From assembly GCA_903916555.1 (NCBI GenBank), contig CAIWXG010000412.1, positions 1 to 36,276 on the forward strand: a stretch of DNA of 36,276 nt. The letters run 5' to 3'. Shown in pieces: positions 1 through 8,305 of this stretch; position 1 is the stretch's first letter, and each line of letters opens with the position of its first letter. Below the pieces are notes generated by a model. The model ran no database searches. It saw only the letters and a list, made by a program, of their open reading frames with translations, and was not told the DNA's origin. A program made the position numbers and the translations under genes. This DNA is from an uncultured Bacteroidota bacterium. GTDB taxonomy: Bacteria > Bacteroidota > Bacteroidia > Chitinophagales > Chitinophagaceae.

Positions 1-1
1 C

Positions 2-850
2 CAAAAAGAAGTATTACTTACAACAAAGAAAAAAACATTAGAAATCGGGCAGCAAAGTTCAACAAGCATAAAAGAAGAATATGACCCATTTATAACCGAC
101 TTTAATAATTTTAAACAAGAGAATACAAAAGAAACAATACAAGAAAAACCGCAACAAACAGTATATATTCAAGAAAAAGAATTTGCAAATAACAACTATG
201 AAGATGCGATTATTGAAGAAGTATATGAAACCAAAAATATTCCTGAAATACAACCCGAACACAATCATATAGTAGAGCAAACAAATGTTATAACAAATAA
301 CTTTAAAGAAAAAGCAAAGGCAGAAAGAATTAGAAGCTATGATGATGATAAAGAAATAATTGAACCCTTATATAGAACAGATTATTTTCAGCAACAAGGC
401 ATACCTAATACAAATGAAATACCTAAAATAATACAGGAAGAGTTACCTAATAATTTAAATAGAAATGTTGATAGTACTAAAAATGAAGAAGATAAATCTT
501 TAATGGTAGTAATGAGTTTTGCAGAGTGGCTATTATTTTTTAAGAAAAAAGAACTGGCAACTGCCGAGGAGATAGAAAGCAAGAGGGCTGTAAGGTCATT
601 ATGGCAAAAAGAAAAACTTGCAGCTGCTTTTCAAGAAGAAAATGATGAAATTCCTGAAAATGTATTCGATATGGCAGTCAATTCTATTACAATGGAAGAT
701 GATATGGCAAGTGAGTCTTTGGCAAATATATATATAAAACAAGAAAAGTATGATAAGGCAATAGAGATGTATCGCAAATTAAGTTTGTTATATCCCGAAA
801 AAAATCTTTACTTTGCCCGCAAAATTGATGAAATTTTAAAGGATAGATAA
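2..850 (+). CDS. TPR-containing protein, 5'-truncated by the window edge
   Basis: The reading frame is open without a stop from base 2 to the TAA at 848-850, so the gene enters from the left. The visible 282 residues have a long acidic, Gln/Asn/Glu-rich and probably disordered first half. From about residue 230 there is a recognisable tetratricopeptide unit (ESLANIYIKQEKYDKAIEMY), and the protein ends in a charged helix. An ATG at 503 would give only the last 115 residues, but the upstream frame has the same composition and no stop, so that start is probably internal. The gene ends 2 bp before secG. A TPR protein directly before secG is a frequent arrangement in Bacteroidota. A scaffold role at the envelope is inference; no enzymatic motif is visible. 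Confidence 0.75.
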   Translation, partial: QKEVLLTTKKKTLEIGQQSSTSIKEEYDPFITDFNNFKQENTKETIQEKPQQTVYIQEKEFANNNYEDAIIEEVYETKNIPEIQPEHNHIVEQTNVITNNFKEKAKAERIRSYDDDKEIIEPLYRTDYFQQQGIPNTNEIPKIIQEELPNNLNRNVDSTKNEEDKSLMVVMSFAEWLLFFKKKELATAEEIESKRAVRSLWQKEKLAAAFQEENDEIPENVFDMAVNSITMEDDMASESLANIYIKQEKYDKAIEMYRKLSLLYPEKNLYFARKIDEILKDR

Positions 851-852
851 TT

Positions 853-1137
853 ATGGTAATCTTAGTTACAATATTAATAATATTAGCGTGTGCGGTTTTG
901 GCATTTTTTGTATTAATACAAAGCCCTAAAGGTGGTGGATTAACGGGCTCATTTGGCAATATGAGTACGGCAGTTATGGGTGTAAAGCAATCTACCGACG
1001 TAATTGAAAAAGGTACTTGGGTATCGGTAAGTGTTATTGCAGGCTTATGTATAGTTTGTGTATTTTTCTTACATAAACCACAAGGTAGTGCAGATACTAA
1101 AAGTAAAGCACCAACTAGTAATACGAAGACAAAATAA
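853..1137 (+). CDS. secG: Preprotein translocase subunit SecG
   Basis: This 94-aa protein has the SecG layout: an N-terminal membrane helix (about residues 2-22), a cytoplasmic loop with the conserved LIQSPKGGGL motif and a Gly-rich stretch, and a second helix (about 55-74). It ends in a short hydrophilic Lys/Thr/Ser tail. SecG joins SecYE in the inner membrane and aids SecA-driven protein export. The ATG follows the stop of the TPR gene by 2 bp, so translation is probably coupled. Transcription is expected to stop at the long hairpin just downstream. Confidence 0.95.
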   Translation: MVILVTILIILACAVLAFFVLIQSPKGGGLTGSFGNMSTAVMGVKQSTDVIEKGTWVSVSVIAGLCIVCVFFLHKPQGSADTKSKAPTSNTKTK

Positions 1138-1151
1138 TTTTCATATTTTCT

Positions 1152-1205
1152 ATAACAATGAGGTATAAAATTTAATCTCTATTAAATTTTATACCTCATT
1201 GTTAT
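1152..1205. terminator. Bidirectional hairpin terminator between secG and lpxH
   Basis: A perfect 25-bp inverted repeat (arms 1152-1176 and 1181-1205, loop CTCT) lies between convergent secG and lpxH. It overlaps the lpxH stop codon at 1202-1204, and a T run follows on the plus strand. The position and symmetry fit termination in both directions. Confidence 0.85.
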
Positions 1206-1960
1206 TTTTTGTAAAATTTTAAGGATAAATTAGTTCCATCAAATACCGCATAACTGTCATAAATTATCCAGTCGCCAAGATTTATGTAATGACTTTTATC
1301 ATTTAAGATATAATCTATAGCTATGTGTCTATGCCCAAAAATAAAATAGTCGAAATATTCTACTTTCAATTTTTCATAACAAAACTGTACTAACCATTCT
1401 TTTTCAGGTCCTAAAAATGGTTTTTCAGGCATATCGGCATGTTTAGGTCCTAAACGGCTAAACCAAGAAGCTAAACCCACCCCTGTATCCGGATGCACTC
1501 TTCTATAAAGCCATTGTGAAAAATTATTGCGTAATACTTTCTTCAACATCTTATAACCATGGTCTCCCGGTCCTAAACCATCACCATGGCCTATATAAAA
1601 CTTTTTACCATTAAATGTTCTGCATATTGGTTCGTGATGTACCGGTATATTTAGTTCATCAGTAAAATAGCCTTTCATCCACAAGTCATGATTGCCCGAA
1701 AAAACCTCAATACTAATACCTTTATCGCTTAATTCAGCAATTTTACCCATGAATCTAAGAAACCCCTTTGGTACAACATTCCGATATTCAAACCAAGTAT
1801 CAAAAATATCTCCTACCAAATATATTTGAGCAGCATCTATTGAAATTTCATTAAGCCAAGCACATAAACGTCTTTCCCTCGCTATACTTGTTTGCAAATC
1901 CGGAATACCTAAGTGAAAATCAGAAGCAAAATATATCTTTTTACCTATTGGTAAATCCAT
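1202..1960 (-). CDS. lpxH: UDP-2,3-diacylglucosamine diphosphatase (LpxH-type)
   Basis: This 252-aa calcineurin-like metallophosphoesterase carries all the metal-binding blocks in order: SDFHLG (D14, H16), GDIFD (50-54), GNHD (89-92), GHGD and a late GHRH. This set and length match LpxH, which hydrolyses UDP-2,3-diacylglucosamine to lipid X in lipid A synthesis at the cytoplasmic membrane face. It lies 25 bp downstream of the DUF7009-like gene and so probably shares a transcript with fdhD. A related metallophosphoesterase of other specificity cannot be excluded, but the Bacteroidota LpxH family fits best. Confidence 0.88.
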   Translation of the reverse strand: MDLPIGKKIYFASDFHLGIPDLQTSIARERRLCAWLNEISIDAAQIYLVGDIFDTWFEYRNVVPKGFLRFMGKIAELSDKGISIEVFSGNHDLWMKGYFTDELNIPVHHEPICRTFNGKKFYIGHGDGLGPGDHGYKMLKKVLRNNFSQWLYRRVHPDTGVGLASWFSRLGPKHADMPEKPFLGPEKEWLVQFCYEKLKVEYFDYFIFGHRHIAIDYILNDKSHYINLGDWIIYDSYAVFDGTNLSLKFYKK

Positions 1961-1985
1961 TTGAATATATAATTAAAATATTTTA

Positions 1986-2357
1986 TTAGCAATTCTTGTT
2001 AGGATTTTCGTAATTGTCAGACTGGTCTTCACCGGAACCATTGTCAATACATTTAAAATCTTTTTCAACTAAAATAAATAATTGTTTTCCTTTCGTTAAA
2101 TCAATTTTATGCTCTAAACTAATAGTATCAGTATTTACCCAATTGTCAGCAATTCTTGTAGGTAAAAATACTGTAATAGTATTATTTGTCATGTTTGCAC
2201 AAATAGCGTCAACACTATTTTCTTTTTTTAGTACATAATACAAAGAATTCGTACCAAAATCGGTTTCAGCATTTATTATTCCTGTTGCTCCAAATGTAGC
2301 AACCTCTGTTTTGGAAAGCCTCAATCTGATGGAATTACTATTTATACGTAGTTTCAT
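1986..2357 (-). CDS. DUF7009-like small protein, fdhD neighbour
   Basis: This 123-aa soluble protein has no signal peptide or membrane segment and alternating short hydrophobic stretches suggesting a beta-rich fold. It starts MKLRINSNSIRLRLSKTEV and ends in an acidic Asn/Asp-rich tail after a conserved-looking VEKDFKC segment. From memory this matches the small family now called DUF7009, seen next to FdhD and molybdenum-cofactor genes in Bacteroidota. It starts 4 bp after fdhD ends, so the two are surely co-transcribed. A role linked to molybdoenzyme maturation is inferred from context only. The family name should be confirmed by profile search. Confidence 0.6.
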   Translation of the reverse strand: MKLRINSNSIRLRLSKTEVATFGATGIINAETDFGTNSLYYVLKKENSVDAICANMTNNTITVFLPTRIADNWVNTDTISLEHKIDLTKGKQLFILVEKDFKCIDNGSGEDQSDNYENPNKNC

Positions 2358-2361
2358 GATG

Positions 2362-3207
2362 CTAAATTACAATTCTTTGCGAACCTGTGTAAATATTAAA
2401 TTTATCGCCACGTAAAAAACCTATAAGTGTAATATTAAATTCTTCTGCAAGTTCTACTGCCAAGCTGGATGGAGCACCAACTGCAATAACCATTTTAATG
2501 CCTGCAATAATTGCTTTTTGTATTAATTCAAAACTGGCTCTACCACTTAATAATAACATAGATTCTATATTATTATTATTATTATTAATTAGTATTGCAC
2601 CTATTAGTTTATCTAATGCATTATGTCTGCCAACGTCTTCTTTTAATTCTATTAAATTGCCTTCAAGAGTAAAAAAAGCACATGCATGTAAACCGCCGGT
2701 TTGTTCAAAAACATTTTGATTTTTTCGTAATTTTTGAGGTAATGAACATATTAATTCGGCAGATACAGTAAAATCAAGTTTACATGCAGTACTTGGAAAA
2801 TCATTGTTATATAATACTCTTATTGCATTTATTGATGCTTTTCCGCAGATACCACAACTAGAAGTAGTATAAAAATTACGGTCTAATTTGTTAATATTAG
2901 GCATAAAATCTTTTTGCAATGTAATTATTACCACATTTTTGTCTGTACCCGGCACATAACATATTTTTTCAACATTGCTATAAGAAACTATAATATTTTC
3001 TGTAAACAAAAAACCTATTGCCAATTCAAAATCATTACCTGGTGTACGCATTGTTACGGAAATACTTTTATGTTTTAGTATCTCATTTTCATAATATTCA
3101 ATTCGCATTTCCAAAGGTTCTTCAACAGCAAGAATATCAATAGTATCAACAAATTGATTATTTGACAATTTCTTGATTGGTGTGTTTGTTATGGAAATAT
3201 TCTTCAT
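2362..3207 (-). CDS. fdhD: Formate dehydrogenase accessory sulfurtransferase FdhD
   Basis: FdhD passes sulfur from a cysteine desulfurase to the bis-MGD molybdenum cofactor, which formate dehydrogenases need for activity. The sequence shows the twin-cysteine loop (SSCGICGKASINAI), the following FDHD core, the GRHNALDKLIGA motif and a C-terminal GA-rich nucleotide-binding region. A longer frame reaches 3222, but I prefer the ATG at 3205-3207 (MKNISITN, 281 aa). A TAnnTTTG promoter element lies at 3212-3219, immediately before that ATG and inside the longer frame. The gene heads an operon with the DUF7009-like gene and lpxH. No formate dehydrogenase lies in the window, so the client enzyme is elsewhere. 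Confidence 0.93.
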   Translation of the reverse strand: MKNISITNTPIKKLSNNQFVDTIDILAVEEPLEMRIEYYENEILKHKSISVTMRTPGNDFELAIGFLFTENIIVSYSNVEKICYVPGTDKNVVIITLQKDFMPNINKLDRNFYTTSSCGICGKASINAIRVLYNNDFPSTACKLDFTVSAELICSLPQKLRKNQNVFEQTGGLHACAFFTLEGNLIELKEDVGRHNALDKLIGAILINNNNNNIESMLLLSGRASFELIQKAIIAGIKMVIAVGAPSSLAVELAEEFNITLIGFLRGDKFNIYTGSQRIVI

Positions 3208-3211
3208 TTTA

Positions 3212-3219
3212 CAAAAATA
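3212..3219 (-). promoter_or_regulatory. -7 promoter element of the fdhD operon
   Basis: Reads TATTTTTG on the minus strand, matching the Bacteroidota TAnnTTTG element, and ends 4 bases before the preferred fdhD ATG. The transcript would be nearly leaderless. No clear -33 TTG was found at the usual distance. Confidence 0.5.
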
Positions 3220-3412
3220 CAATATGCCGAAGAATTATTTGTTTATATATTTATATCAACAAAATAATGCAAGTTTATTTACTCCTAATTAATATACAAC
3301 ATATAAAATATGTTTTTTTATATACTACAATATTCTACAATGCAAATTCAATTAAAAAAAGTAATAGTGTTAATTCTTTTATTTGTGATTAGGTTTTTTG
3401 GTTTATAAAGTA

Positions 3413-3420
3413 TAGTTTTG
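3413..3420 (+). promoter_or_regulatory. Possible -7 element for plsY
   Basis: TAGTTTTG matches TAnnTTTG and lies 58 bases before the plsY ATG in the AT-rich divergent region between fdhD and plsY. No good -33 partner is visible. Confidence 0.35.
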
Positions 3421-3478
3421 TTTCTGTTTGAATGTATAAAAAATATTTTATTAATATAAATTCCAATTTAAATATAAA

Positions 3479-4120
3479 ATGACAATTGCAATTCTTCTCA
3501 TTCTATCCTATTTTTTTGGTTCCATACCTACTGCAGTATGGGTTAGTAAATGGTTTTTTGGTATAGATATTAGAGAACATGGCAGTGGTAATGCGGGTGC
3601 TACAAATGCATTTAGAATTTTAGGTTCAAAAGCAGGTTCTATGGTTATGCTTGTAGATATGATGAAGGGTTTTTTAGCAGTTAAATTAGCCTACTTTTCA
3701 GCATATACCATAAACAGGGAAGCATTTGTTAATCTACAAGTATTTTTAGGTTTGGCAGCAGTAGTAGGGCATATTTTTCCTATTTGGGCAGATTTTCGCG
3801 GTGGAAAAGGTATTGCAACACTTTTTGGCATGATATTATCAATTCAATATATGGTAGCATTTAGCCTGATAGGTGTGTTTTTGCTTATGTTGTTTATAAC
3901 TAGGTATGTATCTTTAAGTTCTATTACGGCAAGTATCGCTTTTCCTTTATTAATTCTTTTTATTTTTAATGAAAAAGAGTTGAGTTATAGGCTTTTTGCA
4001 ATTTCTACTGCTTGCTTGGTATTGCTAACACATCATAAAAATATTAGCCGTCTTTTGCATGGCAATGAAAATAAAGTTCCTTTATTTCGCAAACATAAAA
4101 TGCGAAATAAAACGGATTGA
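3479..4120 (+). CDS. plsY: Glycerol-3-phosphate acyltransferase PlsY
   Basis: PlsY is an inner-membrane enzyme that acylates glycerol-3-phosphate from acyl-phosphate, the first step of phospholipid synthesis. The 213-aa protein has about five membrane helices and the three family motifs: GSIPTAVW near the N-terminus, GSGNAGATNAFR around residues 37-48, and GHIFPIWADFRGGKGIAT in the middle. The basic C-terminal tail is expected on the cytoplasmic side. It stands alone between a divergent operon and the methyltransferase-like gene 82 bp downstream. Confidence 0.95.
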   Translation: MTIAILLILSYFFGSIPTAVWVSKWFFGIDIREHGSGNAGATNAFRILGSKAGSMVMLVDMMKGFLAVKLAYFSAYTINREAFVNLQVFLGLAAVVGHIFPIWADFRGGKGIATLFGMILSIQYMVAFSLIGVFLLMLFITRYVSLSSITASIAFPLLILFIFNEKELSYRLFAISTACLVLLTHHKNISRLLHGNENKVPLFRKHKMRNKTD

Positions 4121-4202
4121 TTTTTAATGAAATTATTTTTTTATCTAAAAGCTACTATTTCTTATTAAAGTTCCATTTCATAAAAGACTTCTAAGTTACT
4201 TT

Positions 4203-4814
4203 TTGCCTATTTCACTAAGGCGAAGTTCGAGTTTTTATAACGCTTATTTAGAATTGTTTTTACACAAAAACCACTATCAATTGGCTACTGAAAATGCTTA
4301 TTATTCAGATGGTTTAAATTATGCACCTGCATTTATTTTTATTGATAATATAAAGGAATCCTTACAAAACATTAAAAATGTATTAATATTGGGTGCAGGG
4401 GTGGGTAGCACTATACAAATATTAAATAGCATGGGTTATTATCCTGAATATACTATTGTAGATATTGATGAAGTAGTACTGAATATGGCAGTAGAATGTG
4501 TACAAGACTTTAAAAAAATAAAGCTAAATCCGGTATGTACCGATGCAAAAGAATATGTAAAAAAAAATAGTTTAAAATATGACCTTATTTTTATAGATGT
4601 TTTTCACGGCAGAGATGTACCTGAATTTGTAACTTCTACTGATTTTCTTATAAACTGTGGTAAGCTTTTAAATAAAGGAAGTTTTTTAGTTTTAAATTAT
4701 ATTATAAACGACCCTGTAAAATGGATTGAGGATAAAGAAACATTTACGTTACTTTATCCCCAGTATAAAATTCTTCCATTTGATATTAATAGAATCTTTT
4801 TAGCTACAACTTAG
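4203..4814 (+). CDS. Spermidine-synthase-like SAM-binding protein (TTG or upstream non-ATG start)
   Basis: The 203-aa frame contains a Rossmann SAM-binding fold of the spermidine synthase type. VLILGAGVGST (about 60-70) is the glycine-rich motif I, YTIVDIDEVVL holds the acidic ribose-binding residue, and YDLIFIDVFHG is the later acidic motif. Real spermidine synthases are longer and carry an N-terminal beta domain, which is reduced here, so polyamine synthesis is not assured. The only canonical-type start is TTG at 4203. The frame stays open back to 4149 with protein-like sequence (VPFHKRLLSYFLPISLRR), so the true start may be the ATT at 4164 or another weak codon. It overlaps the end of oxyR by 11 bp, tail to tail. 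Confidence 0.7.
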   Translation: MPISLRRSSSFYNAYLELFLHKNHYQLATENAYYSDGLNYAPAFIFIDNIKESLQNIKNVLILGAGVGSTIQILNSMGYYPEYTIVDIDEVVLNMAVECVQDFKKIKLNPVCTDAKEYVKKNSLKYDLIFIDVFHGRDVPEFVTSTDFLINCGKLLNKGSFLVLNYIINDPVKWIEDKETFTLLYPQYKILPFDINRIFLATT

Positions 4815-5760
4815 CACTTTGGATTCTTAAAACTTTACGGTTTTTCTTTTGTACTCTCATTTTTTCGGGTACGAGCTTCAATATCTCATCCATTAAGCTG
4901 TTTAAAACCGTTTCTCTTACAAAAAGGTCGTTAGTAACCAAGCTTATTTCTCTTACCGGTTCCGGATCTTCAAAATATCTTATATTATCCATTTGGTCTT
5001 CACTGAAATCTAATGTAGCCAATTCAGGTAATACAGTCATTCCACCATTTTTCTCTACCATTCTGCGTAATGTTTCAACATTACTAGATTCGTATCTATA
5101 AGGCCTGTCTGCTTGTAATCTTTGTAAATTATCACTACATAAATTAATAATTTGGTTACGCATACAATGCCCTTCATTTAAGAGCCAAATACGTTCCAAA
5201 TCAATATCATCCGGTTTTATCAAACGTTTGCTAAGTGCTTTTTCGTCTTTAGAAAAATAGGTCACAAACGGCTCAAAAAATAAAGGATATTCTCTAATTC
5301 CATTTTGCTCAAGGGGAGTACTTAATAGAGCCGCATCAATTTCATTATTGCGTAGTGCAATAATAATTTGATTTGTTTCCATTTCTTGCACCCGTAATTT
5401 AATATTAGGGTACAATTTTACATAATTCTGAAGTAAGCCGGGTAAAATGTTGGGAGCTACCGTAGGTATAACAGCTAGACGGAAAGAACCCGATAAATTT
5501 TTCTGTTGCAACTGAATAATTTCACCTATTCGTTCGCATTCGGATATTGCTATTTTTGCTTGGTTTACAACAATTTCTCCAATATCTGTAACTGTAATAG
5601 GGTGTTTATGTCTATCAAATAGCTTTACACCTAATTCGTCTTCCAGCTTTTGTATTTGCATACTAAGTGTTGGCTGTGTGGCAAAACACTTTTCAGATGC
5701 AACTACAAAACTTTTATACGTTGCAACCGCTACTATATATTCTAATTGTGTTATGGTCAT
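4804..5760 (-). CDS. oxyR: Peroxide-sensing LysR-type regulator OxyR
   Basis: This is a 318-aa LysR-type regulator. The N-terminal winged helix-turn-helix spans about residues 1-60, with the ATQPTLSMQIQKLEDELG recognition region, followed by a linker helix and a periplasmic-binding-protein-like sensor domain. In LLNEGHCMRNQIINLC the two cysteines fall at positions 199 and 208, the same numbers and spacing as the redox pair of E. coli OxyR. I chose the ATG at 5758-5760 (MTITQLEYIV) over the longer frame from 5805. LysR proteins start this way, and a TAnnTTTG element lies at 5781-5788 inside the longer frame. It probably activates catalase and peroxidase genes located elsewhere. Confidence 0.92.
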   Translation of the reverse strand: MTITQLEYIVAVATYKSFVVASEKCFATQPTLSMQIQKLEDELGVKLFDRHKHPITVTDIGEIVVNQAKIAISECERIGEIIQLQQKNLSGSFRLAVIPTVAPNILPGLLQNYVKLYPNIKLRVQEMETNQIIIALRNNEIDAALLSTPLEQNGIREYPLFFEPFVTYFSKDEKALSKRLIKPDDIDLERIWLLNEGHCMRNQIINLCSDNLQRLQADRPYRYESSNVETLRRMVEKNGGMTVLPELATLDFSEDQMDNIRYFEDPEPVREISLVTNDLFVRETVLNSLMDEILKLVPEKMRVQKKNRKVLRIQSAKL

Positions 5761-5780
5761 AATGAAAAATATTCTAGGAA

Positions 5781-5788
5781 CAAAGATA
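5781..5788 (-). promoter_or_regulatory. -7 promoter element of oxyR
   Basis: TATCTTTG on the minus strand, an exact TAnnTTTG match, 20 bases upstream of the chosen oxyR ATG. It supports the shorter start. Confidence 0.55.
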
Positions 5789-5847
5789 CATTGATTGTTT
5801 ACCAATAATGAAGAAAAGCTCCAACTTTATTGAGTTAAAAATGAAAT

Positions 5848-7020
5848 TTATGCAAATGCATCTTTTATTTTATCAAAAAAACCACGTTCGTCTCTTTCGT
5901 ATTTGGTATCTGTACCCGGCTTAAAATTTGGCGAATTTTTCATTTTCTCAATCATTTCCTTTTCGTCATGACTCAGATTTTGTGGTGTCCAAATTAGCAC
6001 TTCAACTAATTCATCCCCTTTTTCGTAAGACGATTGAAAAGCGGGGAATCCTTTACCCTTTAATCTAAAAATTTTACCACCCTGTGTGCCTGCCGGAATT
6101 TTAATTTTTGCTTTACCATCAATAGTAGGAACTTCAGTATTAATGCCCATTACGGCATCCGGAAAAGATAAATGCAGTTGGTAAATCACATCAAGTTCTC
6201 TGCGAGTAAGAAATTCGTGTTTTTCTTCTTCTATTTGTAGTAATAAATCTCCCGGAGGCCCGCCGCGTTCACCGGCATTACCACGTCCGTTCATACTTAA
6301 TTGCATACCATCTTGCACGCCTGGAGGTAAATCAAGGCTTAATGTTTCCTCACCAAAAACACGTCCTTCTCCTTTACAATTACCACATTTTTGAGTTATA
6401 GTTGCCCCTTCACCATTACAAGACGGGCAAGTACTCACTGTTTGCATTTGCCCCAAAAAAGTATTTGATACACGCCTTACCTGCCCTGTACCTCCACATG
6501 TACTACATGTTTGTATAGCACTTTTATCTTTAGCACCGTTCCCATTGCATAGGGTGCAGGTTATATTTTTCTTTACTTTAATTTTTTTATTAGCTCCATT
6601 GGCAATTTCCTCAAAGTTCATTTTTAGTTTTATTCTTAGGTTTGCTCCGCGAGTGCCTTGTCTGCGGCCACCGCCACCACCTTGCCTTGAGCCACCAAAT
6701 AAGTTACTAAAGACCTCTTCACCAAAAATATCTCCGAAATTAGAAAATATATCTTCGGGTCTCATACCGCCCGAACCACCAGCCGCACCGCTACCACTTA
6801 ATCCTGCATGACCGAATCTGTCGTATTGGGTACGTTTCTCAGGCGTACTAAGCACATCATAAGCCTCTGCTGCTTCTTTAAATTTTTCTTCGGCATCTTT
6901 ATTTCCCGGATTTCTGTCGGGGTGAAATTGCATCGCAATTTTTCGATATGCCTTTTTCAGTTCATCGGCAGTTGCACTGTTTGTAAGCCCTAAAACCTCG
7001 TAATAGTCTCTTTTTGCCAT
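5848..7020 (-). CDS. dnaJ: Type I Hsp40 co-chaperone DnaJ
   Basis: DnaJ delivers unfolded clients to DnaK and stimulates its ATPase in the cytoplasm. The 390-aa protein has the full type I layout. The J domain (1-70) has HPD at 33-35, followed by a Gly-rich and Arg/Gly segment (about 75-125). Four CxxCxGxG zinc-binding repeats follow ([32 protein letters not shown]), then the C-terminal substrate-binding domains (DLPPGVQDG onward). It lies 73 bp downstream of grpE and is probably co-transcribed. dnaK is not adjacent. Confidence 0.97.
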   Translation of the reverse strand: MAKRDYYEVLGLTNSATADELKKAYRKIAMQFHPDRNPGNKDAEEKFKEAAEAYDVLSTPEKRTQYDRFGHAGLSGSGAAGGSGGMRPEDIFSNFGDIFGEEVFSNLFGGSRQGGGGGRRQGTRGANLRIKLKMNFEEIANGANKKIKVKKNITCTLCNGNGAKDKSAIQTCSTCGGTGQVRRVSNTFLGQMQTVSTCPSCNGEGATITQKCGNCKGEGRVFGEETLSLDLPPGVQDGMQLSMNGRGNAGERGGPPGDLLLQIEEEKHEFLTRRELDVIYQLHLSFPDAVMGINTEVPTIDGKAKIKIPAGTQGGKIFRLKGKGFPAFQSSYEKGDELVEVLIWTPQNLSHDEKEMIEKMKNSPNFKPGTDTKYERDERGFFDKIKDAFA

Positions 7021-7093
7021 GTGTTATTATAAGAATTATGTATTAAATATAGTGTAAGGTAAATTTATGAAAATATATAATATAAAAAATAGT

Positions 7094-7726
7094 TTACAAT
7101 CTCACTTTACCTACAATAACTTTAGCATATCTTATTAATTTATCATTAAGATAGTAGCCCGGGTCAATAACATCAAAAATTTTACCTGCCAAATCATCAG
7201 TAGTAACGGCAATTTCTGTAATAGCTTCGTGTAGGTCGGGGTTAAATTCTTCTTTACCTGTTTCCATACGGCGCAACCCTTTTTGTTGCATAATACGTCT
7301 CATTTTGTCAAAAACTAATGTTACACCCTCGCGTATTAAATTAATATCTTTAGATGTTTCTAATTGTTTCGATGCTCTGTCCATATCATCCAGTACTTCT
7401 AATAGCGATTGGATTACTTCTTTATTTGCTGTTAGTTTTATTTCTAGATTTTCTTTTGCTGTTCTTCTTTTGTAATTATCAAATTCTGCTACCAAACGTA
7501 GATATTTTTCTTTTTGTTCGGTTAATTCAGCCTGTAGTTTTTGTTCTTTTTCTTCATTAGGCTCAACTAAGGCATCCATGTTTTCTTGGCTATCTCCGTT
7601 GGTATTTATGTTTGCTAAAACGTCTTCAATTGGTGTTTCATGTGCCATGTTGTCGGTATTAGAGTTCTCGTTTTTGTTTTTATTTAATTCATTATTGTGC
7701 ATAACCTTCTTTTTTTTGAAAAACAT
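7094..7726 (-). CDS. grpE: Nucleotide exchange factor GrpE
   Basis: GrpE releases ADP from DnaK and acts as a temperature-sensitive dimer. The 210-aa frame has a disordered acidic Asn/Glu-rich N-terminus (about 1-65), a long coiled coil containing LRLVAEFDNYKRRTAKENLE, and the C-terminal beta domain with FNPDLHEAI and the family-ending VIDPGYYLNDKLIRYAKVIV. A second Met at residue 9 (MHNNELNK) is an equally possible start. It is followed by dnaJ on the same strand, the usual heat-shock pairing. I saw no CIRCE operator. Confidence 0.94.
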   Translation of the reverse strand: MFFKKKKVMHNNELNKNKNENSNTDNMAHETPIEDVLANINTNGDSQENMDALVEPNEEKEQKLQAELTEQKEKYLRLVAEFDNYKRRTAKENLEIKLTANKEVIQSLLEVLDDMDRASKQLETSKDINLIREGVTLVFDKMRRIMQQKGLRRMETGKEEFNPDLHEAITEIAVTTDDLAGKIFDVIDPGYYLNDKLIRYAKVIVGKVRL

Positions 7727-7836
7727 ATTATTCAGTATTTAGTCAATAATTTTGCCAATTTCATTAGTACGACAAAATGGCATATATTGTATTATCAATT
7801 AAATATGCAAATTAGTGCTTTTTTTGTTGCAGTGGT

Positions 7837-8079
7837 TTACTTTTCATTTTCTAAACTTTCTAAATATAAATCTTCTACTTTTTTACGAGCCCAAGGTGTT
7901 TTGCGCAAAAACTTTAAGCTGGAGCTAATAGAAGGGTCAAACGTAAAGCAGCGTATGTTTATCCGCTCGCCCATTTCATCCCAACCATAATGTATAACAA
8001 GATGATTGAGTATGTGTTCTAAAGTCATACCATGCAATAAATTATTAGGCTGTGCTGGTTTGTAAGGAGGATTTGACAT
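7837..8079 (-). CDS. VF530-family small DNA-binding protein
   Basis: This 80-aa protein has the conserved core of the VF530/DUF2132 family: [20 protein letters not shown], then [31 protein letters not shown] and a C-terminal helix. Structures of this family show a compact helical DNA-binding fold; the target is unknown to me. It stands alone, 110 bp upstream of grpE on the same strand and 226 bp from rho. Confidence 0.85.
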   Translation of the reverse strand: MSNPPYKPAQPNNLLHGMTLEHILNHLVIHYGWDEMGERINIRCFTFDPSISSSLKFLRKTPWARKKVEDLYLESLENEK

Positions 8080-8251
8080 AGGAAAATACTGATGTTAATA
8101 TTTATTGATTATTCGTATTTTGGTAATAATGGTAAAACCATTGGTATTTTATTTCTCAAAGCATTATTTAAAGTATGCATATATTTTGAACTTTAGAACG
8201 TTTGTTTTTGTCATTTAAGTCCATCTCCATACATAACAAGTGCAATTTAAC

Positions 8252-8280
8252 AAAAAAGGCAATACGTTAATATTGCCTTT
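8252..8280 (-). terminator. Rho-independent terminator of the rho gene
   Basis: Perfect 10-bp stem (8255-8264 with 8271-8280, loop of six) 26 bp beyond the rho stop. On the minus strand it is followed by a run of T, the standard intrinsic terminator form. Confidence 0.85.
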
Positions 8281-8305
8281 ATATTTATTCACTACTTTCT
8301 AATAC

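Noticed and set aside
3177-3392. Plus-strand 71-codon frame overlapping the fdhD start and the plsY upstream region
   Set aside because: The product is Ile/Tyr/Asn-rich as expected from AT-rich noncoding DNA, and it covers the fdhD promoter element.
7697-7990. Plus-strand 97-codon frame between grpE and the VF530 gene
   Set aside because: It overlaps both genes antisense; the VF530 family match on the minus strand is convincing.
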